Source: Streptomyces sp. NK08204
Lineage (GTDB): Bacteria > Actinomycetota > Actinomycetes > Streptomycetales > Streptomycetaceae
Direction of reading: 5' to 3'
Assembly (NCBI RefSeq): GCF_020400585.1
Contig: NZ_JAINVF010000002.1
Location: forward strand, 124,001 to 188,000
Length of the DNA stretch: 64,000 bases
The position numbers were made by a program, and so were the translations under genes. Positions within the stretch are counted from its first letter, which is position 1. Every line of letters begins with the position of its first letter. A model generated the notes under the pieces. It did not search any database and was not told the DNA's origin. It saw only the letters and a program-made list of their open reading frames with translations. Below are positions 23,437 through 30,951 of the stretch, piece after piece.

Positions 23437-25488
23437 GTGTCCAAACTGACCGACGTGCCCAAACGGATCCTGATCGGGCGCGCTCTGCGCAGTGACCGGC
23501 TGGGCGAGACCCTGCTGCCGAAGCGCATCGCCCTCCCCGTCTTCGCCTCCGACCCGCTGTCCTCCGTCGCGTACGCGCCCGGCGAGGTTCTGCTGGTGCT
23601 CTCCATCGCGGGAGTGTCGGCGTACCACTTCAGCCCCTGGATCGCCGTCGCGGTCATCGTGCTGATGTTCACCGTGGTCGCCTCCTACCGGCAGAACGTG
23701 CACGCGTACCCGAGTGGCGGCGGCGACTACGAGGTGGCCACCACCAACCTCGGCCCCAGGGCCGGCCTCACCGTCGCCAGCGCCCTGCTCGTCGACTACG
23801 TCCTCACCGTCGCCGTCTCCATCGCCTCCGGCATCGAGAACCTCGGCTCCGCGATCCCCTTCGTGGTCCAGCACAAGGTGCTGTGCGCGATCGCCGTGAT
23901 CCTGCTGCTGACGCTGATGAACCTGCGGGGCGTGAAGGAGTCCGGCAAGCTCTTCGCGATCCCGACGTACGTGTTCGTCGGCGGCGTCTTCATCATGATC
24001 ACGTGGGGTGCCGTCCGCGGTCTGGTCCTCGGCGACACCATGCGAGCCCCGACGGCCGCCTACCACATCAGGGCCGAACACCAGGGCCTCGCGGGCTTCG
24101 CCCTGGTCTTCCTCCTCCTGCGGGCCTTCTCCTCCGGCTGTGCCGCGCTCACCGGCGTGGAGGCCATCTCCAACGGCGTCCCGGCCTTCCGCAAGCCCAA
24201 GTCGAAGAACGCGGCGACCACGCTCGCACTGATGGGCGGGCTCGCCGTCACCATGTTCTGCGGCATCATCGCCCTCGCCATGGCGACCAAGGTGCGCATG
24301 GCCGAGAACCCCGCCACCGACCTGATCCACAACGGCCACCCGATCGGCTCCGGCTACGTCCAGAACCCGGTCATCTCCCAGGTCGCCGAGGCCGTGTTCG
24401 GCAAGGGCAGCCTCCTGTTCGTCGTCCTCGCCGCCTCGACGGCCCTGGTCCTGTTCCTCGCGGCCAACACCGCGTACAACGGCTTCCCGCTGCTCGGCTC
24501 GATCCTCGCCCAGGACCGCTACCTGCCGCGCCAGCTGCACACCCGCGGCGACCGCCTGGCCTTCTCCAACGGCATCGTGCTGCTCGCGAGCGCCGCGGCG
24601 CTGCTGGTGTTCATCTACGGCGCCGACTCCACGCGCCTGATCCAGCTGTACATCGTCGGCGTGTTCGTGTCCTTCACACTCAGCCAGACCGGCATGGTCC
24701 GGCACTGGAACCGCCACCTGGCCGCCGAGCAGGACCCGGTCAAGCGCGGCCACATGGTCCGCTCCCGGGCGATCAACGCGTTCGGTGCCTTCTTCACCGG
24801 CCTGGTGCTGGTCGTCGTGCTGGTCACGAAGTTCACGCACGGCGCCTGGGTCGCCCTCATGGGCATGGGCATCTTCTACGTGACGATGACCGCGATCCGT
24901 AAGCACTACGACCGCGTCGCCGACGAGATCGCGGCCCCCGAGGGACCGACCGACGACAGTGTCCGCCCCTCCCGCGTCCACTCGGTGGTCCTCATCTCCA
25001 AGATCCACCGCCCCACCCTGCGCGCCCTGGCCTACGCCAAGCTGATGCGCTCGGACACCCTGGAGGCGGTGACCGTCAACGTCGACCCGATGGAGACCAA
25101 GGCGCTGCACGAGGAGTGGGAGCGTCGCGGCATCGACGTGCCGCTGAAGGTCCTCGACTCGCCGTACCGCGAGATCACCCGCCCGGTGATCGAGTACGTC
25201 AAGAGCCTGCGCGCGGAGTCCCCGCGCGACGCGGTGTCCGTGATCATCCCCGAGTACGTGGTCGGCCACTGGTACGAGCACCTGCTGCACAACCAGAGCG
25301 CCCTGCGTCTGAAGGGCCGCCTGCTCTTCACAGCCGGCGTGATGGTCACCTCGGTGCCCTACCAGCTCGCCTCCTCCGAGGCGGCCCGCGCCCGCGCCCG
25401 CAAGCGCCAGGAGTGGAGTGCGCCCGGCGCCGTACGCCGCGGACCGGCGGCGGAGCGGTCCAAGGAGCCGTCGGCGGGCAAGGGCTGA
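23437..25488 (+). CDS. APC-superfamily permease (amino acid / K+ transporter class)
   Basis: 683 residues. After a short cytoplasmic segment (GRALRSDRLGETLLPKRIALPVFASDPLSSVAYAP) come about twelve TM helices to about residue 480, then a roughly 200-residue soluble C-terminal domain that begins HYDRVADEIAAPEG and carries a Usp-like alpha/beta pattern. This layout is standard for actinobacterial APC permeases annotated as amino-acid permeases; closely related proteins include the KUP/KimA-like K+ importers. The context of TrkA regulators and kdpDE favours potassium transport, but this is inference. GTG 23437 is preceded by TACGAT ending eight bases upstream, consistent with a leaderless message. 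A hairpin follows 22 bases after the stop. Confidence 0.87.
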   Translation: MSKLTDVPKRILIGRALRSDRLGETLLPKRIALPVFASDPLSSVAYAPGEVLLVLSIAGVSAYHFSPWIAVAVIVLMFTVVASYRQNVHAYPSGGGDYEVATTNLGPRAGLTVASALLVDYVLTVAVSIASGIENLGSAIPFVVQHKVLCAIAVILLLTLMNLRGVKESGKLFAIPTYVFVGGVFIMITWGAVRGLVLGDTMRAPTAAYHIRAEHQGLAGFALVFLLLRAFSSGCAALTGVEAISNGVPAFRKPKSKNAATTLALMGGLAVTMFCGIIALAMATKVRMAENPATDLIHNGHPIGSGYVQNPVISQVAEAVFGKGSLLFVVLAASTALVLFLAANTAYNGFPLLGSILAQDRYLPRQLHTRGDRLAFSNGIVLLASAAALLVFIYGADSTRLIQLYIVGVFVSFTLSQTGMVRHWNRHLAAEQDPVKRGHMVRSRAINAFGAFFTGLVLVVVLVTKFTHGAWVALMGMGIFYVTMTAIRKHYDRVADEIAAPEGPTDDSVRPSRVHSVVLISKIHRPTLRALAYAKLMRSDTLEAVTVNVDPMETKALHEEWERRGIDVPLKVLDSPYREITRPVIEYVKSLRAESPRDAVSVIIPEYVVGHWYEHLLHNQSALRLKGRLLFTAGVMVTSVPYQLASSEAARARARKRQEWSAPGAVRRGPAAERSKEPSAGKG

Positions 25489-25510
25489 CCCCAGGGTTCG
25501 GCCCGTGGTG

Positions 25511-25559
25511 AACGGCCGGACGACAGCCACGTAGACTGGTGGGCTGTTGTCCGGCCGTT
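25511..25559 (+). terminator. Hairpin terminator of the permease gene, overlapping the next promoter
   Basis: AACGGCCGGACGACAGCC (25511-25528) pairs with GGCTGTTGTCCGGCCGTT (25542-25559) along 18 bp with a single G-U wobble; loop of 13 bases, followed by TTT. It lies just after the permease stop codon. The loop contains the probable -10 box of the next gene. Confidence 0.78.
25532..25537 (+). promoter_or_regulatory. Probable -10 hexamer TAGACT for the RNA methyltransferase gene
   Basis: TAGACT is a close match to the streptomycete housekeeping -10 consensus TAGANT/TANNNT. At 17-18 bp upstream is GTGAAC/TGAACG, a weak -35. A start about 7 bases downstream would give a 5' leader of roughly 45 nt to ATG 25589. 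The hexamer is in the loop of the terminator hairpin. Confidence 0.5.
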
Positions 25560-25588
25560 TCCCGTTCCCGATCTGGAGTCACCCCACC

Positions 25589-26920
25589 ATGCCCGCAGAA
25601 CCGAAGAAGTCGCTGGTGGGGGAGGAGTACGAGGTCGAGATCGGCCCCGTCGCCCACGGCGGCCACTGCATCGCCCGTACGGCCGAGGGCCAGGTGCTGT
25701 TCGTCCGGCACGCCCTGCCCGGTGAGCAGGTCGTGGCCCGGGTCACAGAGGGCGAGGAAGGCGCGCGGTTCCTGCGCGCGGACGCCGTACGGATCCTGGA
25801 GCCCTCCAAGGACCGCATCGAGGCCCCCTGCCCCTACGCGGGCCCTGGCCGCTGCGGCGGCTGCGACTGGCAGCACGCCAAGCCGGGCGCCCAGCGCCGT
25901 CTGAAGGGGGAGGTCATCGCCGAGCAGCTCAAGCGGCTCGCGGGCCTCACGCCGGAGGAGGCCGGCTGGGACGGCACGGTCGTGCCGGCCGAGGGCGACA
26001 AGCTGCCCGCCGGACAGGTGCCGCAGTGGCGCACCCGCGTCCAGTACGCGGTCGACGCCGCGACGGGCAAGGCGGGCCTGCGCCGCCACCGCTCCCACGA
26101 GGTCGAGCCGATCGACCACTGCCTGATCGCGGCCGAGGGCGTGAGCGAGCTGGGCATCGAGCGGCGTGACTGGACCGGCATGGAGTCGGTGGAGGCGATC
26201 GCGGCGACGGGCTCGCAGGACCGCCAGGTCATCCTCACCCCGCGCCCCGGCGCACGCCTCCCTCTCGTCGAACTGGACAAGCCGGTCTCCGTCCTCCGGG
26301 TCGACGAGAAGTCCGGCGGCGTCCACCGGGTCCACGGCCGCCCCTTCGTCCGCGAACGCGCCGACGGCCGCACCTACCGGGTGGGCAACGGCGGCTTCTG
26401 GCAGGTCCACCCGAAGTCGGCGGACACCCTGGTGACGGCGGTCATGCAGGGCCTGCTCCCGCGCAAGGGCGAGACAGCCCTGGACCTCTACTGCGGCGCC
26501 GGCCTCTTCGCGGGCGCCCTCGCCGACCGCCTCGGCGAGAAGGGCGCCGTCCTCGGCATCGAGTCGGGCAAGCGCGCGGTGGAGGACGCCCGCCACAACC
26601 TCGCCGACTTCCCGCGCGTCCGCATCGAACAGGGCAAGGTCGAATCCGTCCTCCCGCGCACCGGCATCACCGAGGTCGACCTCATCGTCCTGGACCCGCC
26701 CCGCGCGGGCGCGGGCCGCACCACGGTCGAGCACCTCACCTCCCTCGGCGCCCGCCGCATCGCCTACGTCGCCTGCGACCCCGCCGCGCTGGCCAGGGAC
26801 CTCGGCTACTTCCGCGAGGGCGGGTACCGGGTGCGGACGCTTCGGGCGTTCGATCTGTTCCCGATGACGCATCATGTGGAGTGCGTGGCGATTCTGGAGC
26901 CTGCGCAAAAGGGCTCCTGA
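25589..26920 (+). CDS. TRAM-domain SAM-dependent RNA 5-methyluridine methyltransferase (RumA/TrmA type)
   Basis: 443 residues. An N-terminal TRAM RNA-binding domain (about 5-65) is followed by the Fe-S motif CPYAGPGRCGGCDWQH (the C-x5-7-C-G-G-C-x-x-Q-H of RumA), a central domain, and a Rossmann methyltransferase domain (about 290-443) with SAM motif LDLYCGAGLFAGALAD, motif IV VLDPPRAGAG and the nucleophilic Cys in YVACDPAALARDLGY. It should methylate uridine C5 in rRNA or tRNA. Start ATG 25589 has GGAG 14 bases upstream. The upstream permease terminator contains its likely promoter. It is the last intact gene before the degraded region. Confidence 0.93.
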   Translation: MPAEPKKSLVGEEYEVEIGPVAHGGHCIARTAEGQVLFVRHALPGEQVVARVTEGEEGARFLRADAVRILEPSKDRIEAPCPYAGPGRCGGCDWQHAKPGAQRRLKGEVIAEQLKRLAGLTPEEAGWDGTVVPAEGDKLPAGQVPQWRTRVQYAVDAATGKAGLRRHRSHEVEPIDHCLIAAEGVSELGIERRDWTGMESVEAIAATGSQDRQVILTPRPGARLPLVELDKPVSVLRVDEKSGGVHRVHGRPFVRERADGRTYRVGNGGFWQVHPKSADTLVTAVMQGLLPRKGETALDLYCGAGLFAGALADRLGEKGAVLGIESGKRAVEDARHNLADFPRVRIEQGKVESVLPRTGITEVDLIVLDPPRAGAGRTTVEHLTSLGARRIAYVACDPAALARDLGYFREGGYRVRTLRAFDLFPMTHHVECVAILEPAQKGS

Positions 26921-27256
26921 CCTGCTGCTTTGTGGGCGAGGTTGATTGATGACGAGTCGAGTCGATCTGTTTCCGGGAGTCCACCGCGTGGAGCGTGTCG
27001 CAGGTTCCTGCCACGTGTCTCACCTGCGGCTTCGCGAACGGGCACAGGGTGGGAGCGCTCCGTCTCACCTCCGTGAGGGGCGGCTGGGGAACGTCTTGAC
27101 GCTCGTTCGACGCTGATTCTGACGAGGCGTCATGACGTTCGCTCGGTCGGTTGTCGGCCAAGTCGAGCACCCCGTCGATGCCGAGTTCGAGCGAGACATG
27201 GGGGGTTGCCGAACGGGTCTCCTGCGCGCTCACCCGCGGCGTCGCAGAAGGGCCGT

Positions 27257-27376
27257 GTGGCCGACGTCCTGAGCGCCGAGGGCTCGTCGGTCCGGCTACA
27301 GGCGGCCCTGGCGGTCGGGTCGACCCCCGACCCAGGTTTCCTGGAGATCCTCATCGAGCGGTGCGCGGTCGAGCCA
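27257..27376 (+). pseudogene. Remnant of a HEAT-repeat protein
   Basis: Reading through this piece gives SSVRLQAALAVGSTPDPGF followed by LEILIERCAVEP. This is the pattern of the HEAT-like repeat found in actinobacterial regulators, where it normally continues with an aromatic VRDMLTWAL stretch. Here the frame degenerates to poly-Arg and stops. There is no start codon or ribosome site in context. It is a fragment of roughly one repeat. Confidence 0.6.
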
Positions 27377-27704
27377 AGACGTCGGAGACGTGACCAGGCC
27401 GCGTACGCGCGGGTCAGTCGTTGAGCGCGGGACTGGACGCAGAGCCACTGACAGCGACACCCCCTCAGCACGAGACCGAGCGCGTGCGTCACCCTGTCCA
27501 TGTTCAGCTTCCCCGCCGTTGTCGGCGACTTCAGTGCCTCCTTCGTGGCCTCTCCTGCCTCGCGATCTGCTTCGGCAGGGGAGGTGGTGGAGATGTCGCG
27601 CTGGATGAGGGCACGGTGCGATTGTTCCCACCTGCACCTCACGTCGGCGTCTCTGGGGACTTCCTCCGCGGCCGTGGCGGCCTGCGAGGCCCTGAACCGG
27701 GTCG

Positions 27705-28028
27705 GTGTCCGCCGACGGCTCGTACACCTACACCCTGCCGAGCGGGACGTCGGCGGTGTTCACCACGCAGAAGCTGTCAAGCTTCCCCGCACCGGTCTTC
27801 GGAAGCCTGAAGCCGAAGCAAGGCATACCGCGTGCCAAGTTCACGATCAGCGGTTCTCATTTCGGTGACACGCAGGGGCTCGGTACAGTGCGTTTCCGGA
27901 AGCTTTTCGCCGAAATTGACAGCTGGTCGGACACGAGCATCAGCGCGTACGTGCCGAGCGGGCTTCCGGTGGGGACGTACAAGGTCTCGGTGAACGGAGC
28001 CGGCGGAGCAGACGCAGGTGGAGGCTGA
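27705..28028 (+). pseudogene. C-terminal fragment of an IPT/TIG-domain protein
   Basis: 107 codons in one open frame from GTG 27705 to TGA 28026-28028. The sequence SLKPKQGIPRAKFTISGSHF...GTVRFRKLFAEIDSWSDTSISAYVPSG...GTYKVSVNG is a textbook IPT/TIG immunoglobulin-like fold with the G-x-x-F motif. IPT domains are normally repeated in large extracellular proteins; this copy has lost everything before it and shows no signal peptide. It may still be translated, but I judge it a truncated remnant. The neighbouring exported propeller protein at 30952 also ends in an IPT-like domain, so it could be a broken relative. Confidence 0.6.
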
Positions 28029-28214
28029 TGACAAACCTGCCCTGGCGAAACTGCTGGAGTTGCATCTGCACGACTTCTCCGAGTTTCTGCCGTTGGAGTT
28101 GTCGGCGGAGGGCACATTCGGTATTGCTGGTTGGACAGCTACTTCACGGCCCCGGACCGCGAGGCCTGCTCGATCACCATGGGTGGCCAGTTGGCAGGGT
28201 TCGCCCTGGCCCCG
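28018..28214 (+). pseudogene. Frameshifted GNAT acetyltransferase remnant
   Basis: Frame one from 28018 gives DDKPALAKLLELHLHDFSEF and LPLELSAEGTFG, the N-terminus of a common streptomycete GNAT family. The continuation LDSYFTAPDREACSITMGGQ, LAGFALA is in a different frame starting about 28131. A frameshift of one base near 28120 therefore splits the gene, and the C-terminal acetyl-CoA-binding half is replaced by unrelated sequence. Confidence 0.7.
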
Positions 28215-28280
28215 CTGCGACGTCGGTCAGGGGGCCGTGCCCTGCCGGGGCCCGCGACCCGTGGTGGTTCGGGCGCCCGG

Positions 28281-28412
28281 CTGGTGCTGATGCTGCGGCG
28301 CTTCAGCGGCATCAACGCCTACCAGGAAATCGCCGACGTCTGCGAGGTACCGGTCGGCACCGTGCGCAGCCGACTCAACCAGGCCCGCAGGAAGCCGGCG
28401 CAGGTGCTGCTT
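28281..28412 (+). pseudogene. Sigma-70 region 4 (ECF-type) fragment
   Basis: RLVLMLRRFSGINAYQEIAD then VCEVPVGTVRSRLNQARRK is a sigma-70 region 4.2 helix-turn-helix, as in ECF sigma factors of Streptomyces. It is directly fused, in frame, to the end of the GNAT fragment, with no region 2 upstream. It cannot work as a sigma factor by itself. Confidence 0.7.
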
Positions 28413-28510
28413 TTGAGACCTGGGTTATCGATTTCCGGCCGAAAGGGATGCCGAGCTTTACAGATGTAGGGACTAATGGTCGACAATGAGCCGGAAGAAG
28501 AACGTCCGAT

Positions 28511-29854
28511 TCACTCGGTGGTGCGGCTGAGCGATCCGCTCACATTGAGGACCTCGTGGCATTCCTGCGCCTGCTGGCCCGTGGCCGGTGTACCGGGCTT
28601 CGCACAGGTCACGTTGATGGTCACCGTGTCGTTCTCGGGGATCTTGATGGGGGTGACCCAGTGGTAGTCCTGGTTGCGGAACGTCTCCAGCGCGATCGTG
28701 GTGATCTTGCGGTCGCCGAAGGTGATCGTCATCACCCCTTCGTCGCCCTGGAAGTTGGCGACGACGATGTCCGTGACCCCGAAGATGCTGTTCTCCGGCA
28801 CCTTGTAGGTGCCGGTCTTGGTCTGCCCGGTGCCCGTCTTCAGGTCGATGGTCGCCGAGCTCTGCTGACCGGCGCCGGTCGCGGTGCCGCCCTCGGCCGA
28901 GGAGCCCCCGCCCGCGCCCGATCCGGTCGCCGCCCCCGACTCCTGGCCGCCGCCGGGCTGGTTGTTCGTGCCGGTGCCGGGGGACTCTCCGCCCGCCTGG
29001 TCGCCGGGCGGGGTGGTACGCGGCTGTACCGCCTTGGTGGCCGCCTCCTTGGCGGCGCTGCGCACCGCGGGACGGACCAGCGCGAACCAGGCGAGCAACA
29101 GCGCGAGCAGCGCGGCGAGCACTGCGAGCAGCCACTTCGGGAAGATCGGCATCTGGACGAACTCCGCGTCCAGCGGCGGCCGGACGACGGGCTCGTCCCA
29201 GCGGGCCTCCGCCGTCTCCTCCTGCTCGCCGCTCTCGCGGGTGTCCACGGTGAACGGCCGGACCACGGGGTTGCCGAACCACACCGGCTTGGCGGTACGG
29301 ACCCGCAGCCGGACCTCCGTCGACTCCCCGGGTTCCAGCTTCGGCTCCGCCGGGGCGAAGGTGAACCCCAGTTCCTCGCCGGCCTGGCCGGGGGCGAAGC
29401 GTACCTGCACCGGGGTGTTGCCCTGGTTGCGCACGGCCAGCAGATAGCGGCCGCGCAGCCAGCCACGCCGGCGGCGCGGGGCGAGCTCGGTCTTCAGCTC
29501 GTGGAACTCCCCGACGTGCACGGTGGTTTCGAGGACCTTGACCGACTCGGGGTGCTCGTTCGGAAGGACCCGTACGCCGAGGGGCATCTCGCCGGCCCGG
29601 ATCTCCGGGGAGCGCGGCGGCGCCAGACGGAGCGTCACCGTCTCGGAGGTGCCGGGGTAGAGGGAGACGCGCTCGGGTTCCACGGTGGTCCAGGCGGCGC
29701 AGTCGCCGACGACCTTCAGGTCGTACGCCTCGACGATGTCGCTGTCGTTGCGCACGGTCAGGCTGGTGGTGGCGATGTCACCCGGGGTCACGGTCACGGC
29801 CGGGATGTCGAGGCCGGGCGCACCGGGACCGGAAGAGGCTGCGGAAGGCGTCAC
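28511..29854 (-). CDS. Membrane-anchored Ig-like 'hydrolytic' protein at the CIS locus edge
   Basis: 447 residues. The N-terminal half (about 10-245) is beta-rich and Ig-like: VTVTPGDIATTSLTVRNDSD, VSLYPGTSETVTLRLAPPRS and RGRYLLAVRNQGNTPVQVRF are the repeats seen in streptomycete proteins labelled hydrolytic protein, although no catalytic residues are visible. A TM helix (about 258-280, WLLAVLAALLALLLAWFALV) is followed by an Ala/Gly/Thr-rich linker and a C-terminal beta domain (about 350-447) with two Cys. There is no N-terminal signal peptide, so the Ig part is probably cytoplasmic and the tail outside. I took GTG 29852-29854 as start from homologue length; the ribosome site is poor. It is divergent from the LuxR regulator. 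Role unknown. Confidence 0.75.
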   Translation of the reverse strand: MTPSAASSGPGAPGLDIPAVTVTPGDIATTSLTVRNDSDIVEAYDLKVVGDCAAWTTVEPERVSLYPGTSETVTLRLAPPRSPEIRAGEMPLGVRVLPNEHPESVKVLETTVHVGEFHELKTELAPRRRRGWLRGRYLLAVRNQGNTPVQVRFAPGQAGEELGFTFAPAEPKLEPGESTEVRLRVRTAKPVWFGNPVVRPFTVDTRESGEQEETAEARWDEPVVRPPLDAEFVQMPIFPKWLLAVLAALLALLLAWFALVRPAVRSAAKEAATKAVQPRTTPPGDQAGGESPGTGTNNQPGGGQESGAATGSGAGGGSSAEGGTATGAGQQSSATIDLKTGTGQTKTGTYKVPENSIFGVTDIVVANFQGDEGVMTITFGDRKITTIALETFRNQDYHWVTPIKIPENDTVTINVTCAKPGTPATGQQAQECHEVLNVSGSLSRTTE

Positions 29855-30059
29855 GCCCTCACCGTAGGAAGGTGCCCGGGAGGCGGGGGAGGGACGGGAG
29901 GGCAATGCGCGGGCAGTGACGCTGCCCGGCAAGCCACTGTCAACTCCCGGGTAACGGCGGCCTCTTACGGTGGTGAGCCGCCTTCGGTGCACCACTGACC
30001 CGTGATCGCCTCGCGCTGTATCACTCAACCCCCCACTGGCTCATGAAAACAGGTGTCCC

Positions 30060-30782
30060 ATGTTCCGCGCAGAGGAGAACGGTCCTGCCATGTCCGACAC
30101 CACGACACGTGATCTCCTCCGGACCGGCTCGATCCACCGCACCTCTCGCTCCGGTGGCCCGACCCGGGCAAGCGTGGCCGTCTACGCCGCCGACCCCGTG
30201 CTGCGGGTCGGTGTCGTCCAGCAACTGCGCCAGCGCCCCGAGGTCGAACTGGTGGAGGACGCCGACGCGGAGTGGGCCCAGGTCTCGCTGGTCGTCGTGG
30301 ACGGCCTCGACGACGACGTGGCCGCCCTGCTGAACCGGCTGCGGTACAACAGCGCCACCCGCACCGGCCTGGTGGTAGGCACCCTCGGGGCCGGCGGGCT
30401 GCAACGCGTCATCGAGTGCGGTGTGTCGGCGGTGTTGCGCCGCGCCGAGGCCGATCAGGACCAGCTCGTGCGGCTGGTCCTGGCGGCGGCCAACGGTGAG
30501 GGGGTGCTGCCCGGCGATCTGCTCGGCGAACTGCTCAGCCACGTCGGCAATCTCCAGCGCTCGGCGCTCGACCCCGGGGCCCTGTCCCTGTCCACGCTCA
30601 CCACGCGCGAGGCGGGCATGCTGCGCCTGGTGTCGGAGGGCCTGGACACCGCGGAGATCGCCCGCAAGACCTCGTACTCCGAGAGAACCGTCAAGAACGT
30701 CCTGCACGAGATCATCACGCGACTCCAACTGCGCAACCGGGCCCACGCGGTGGGTTACGCGCTGCGCAATGGGCTGATCTGA
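30060..30782 (+). CDS. LuxR/NarL-type regulator with a degenerate receiver domain
   Basis: 240 residues. The C-terminal HTH (about 175-240) is a standard LuxR type: LTTREAGMLRLVSEGLDTAE, then IARKTSYSERTVKNVLHEII. The N-terminal half resembles a receiver (ASVAVYAADPVLRVGVVQQL...VSLVVVDGLDDD). An Asp (81) sits near the phosphoacceptor position, but the first acidic pocket has only one Asp (45) and the conserved Lys of strand 5 is Arg, so normal phosphorylation is doubtful. No kinase is adjacent. Starts at 30060 or 30090 are both possible. It is divergent from the hydrolytic protein and upstream of the CIS genes, so it is the best candidate for their regulator. Confidence 0.8.
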   Translation: MFRAEENGPAMSDTTTRDLLRTGSIHRTSRSGGPTRASVAVYAADPVLRVGVVQQLRQRPEVELVEDADAEWAQVSLVVVDGLDDDVAALLNRLRYNSATRTGLVVGTLGAGGLQRVIECGVSAVLRRAEADQDQLVRLVLAAANGEGVLPGDLLGELLSHVGNLQRSALDPGALSLSTLTTREAGMLRLVSEGLDTAEIARKTSYSERTVKNVLHEIITRLQLRNRAHAVGYALRNGLI

Positions 30783-30951
30783 CAGGCCCGTTCGACGGAC
30801 GCCCAACGATGGAGGGGAAGGCGGTGGTGCCCGAAAGCACACCGCGTGCTTCCCCCGGGTGCGGCCCCCGAGCCCTGCCGTCTCGCGCGCGGCCGGTAGA
30901 TGGTGGCGGGGGCATATCCAGATGCCGCACCAGACTGCGAAGGGGACCGTG

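Larger units (their letters stand above)
26921..28510. other. Gene graveyard between the core block and the CIS locus
   Basis: About 1.6 kb with no intact gene. GC looks lower than either flank and stop codons interrupt every frame. At least four unrelated protein remnants can be read, all on the + strand: HEAT repeat (27257-27376), IPT/TIG domain (27705-28028), GNAT acetyltransferase with a frameshift (28018-28214) and sigma-70 region 4 (28281-28412). They abut without spacing, which suggests repeated deletions or insertions. No transposase, att site or terminal repeats were recognised. Bases 26921-27250 hold nothing identifiable. Confidence 0.7.

Noticed and set aside
27130..27642. 170-codon minus-strand frame in the graveyard
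   Set aside because: Mixed composition without a recognisable domain; the + strand of the same DNA shows a HEAT fragment. A decayed gene on this strand cannot be excluded.
26921..28510. Insertion sequence or integrase scar in the graveyard
   Set aside because: No transposase, terminal inverted repeats or target duplication could be recognised.
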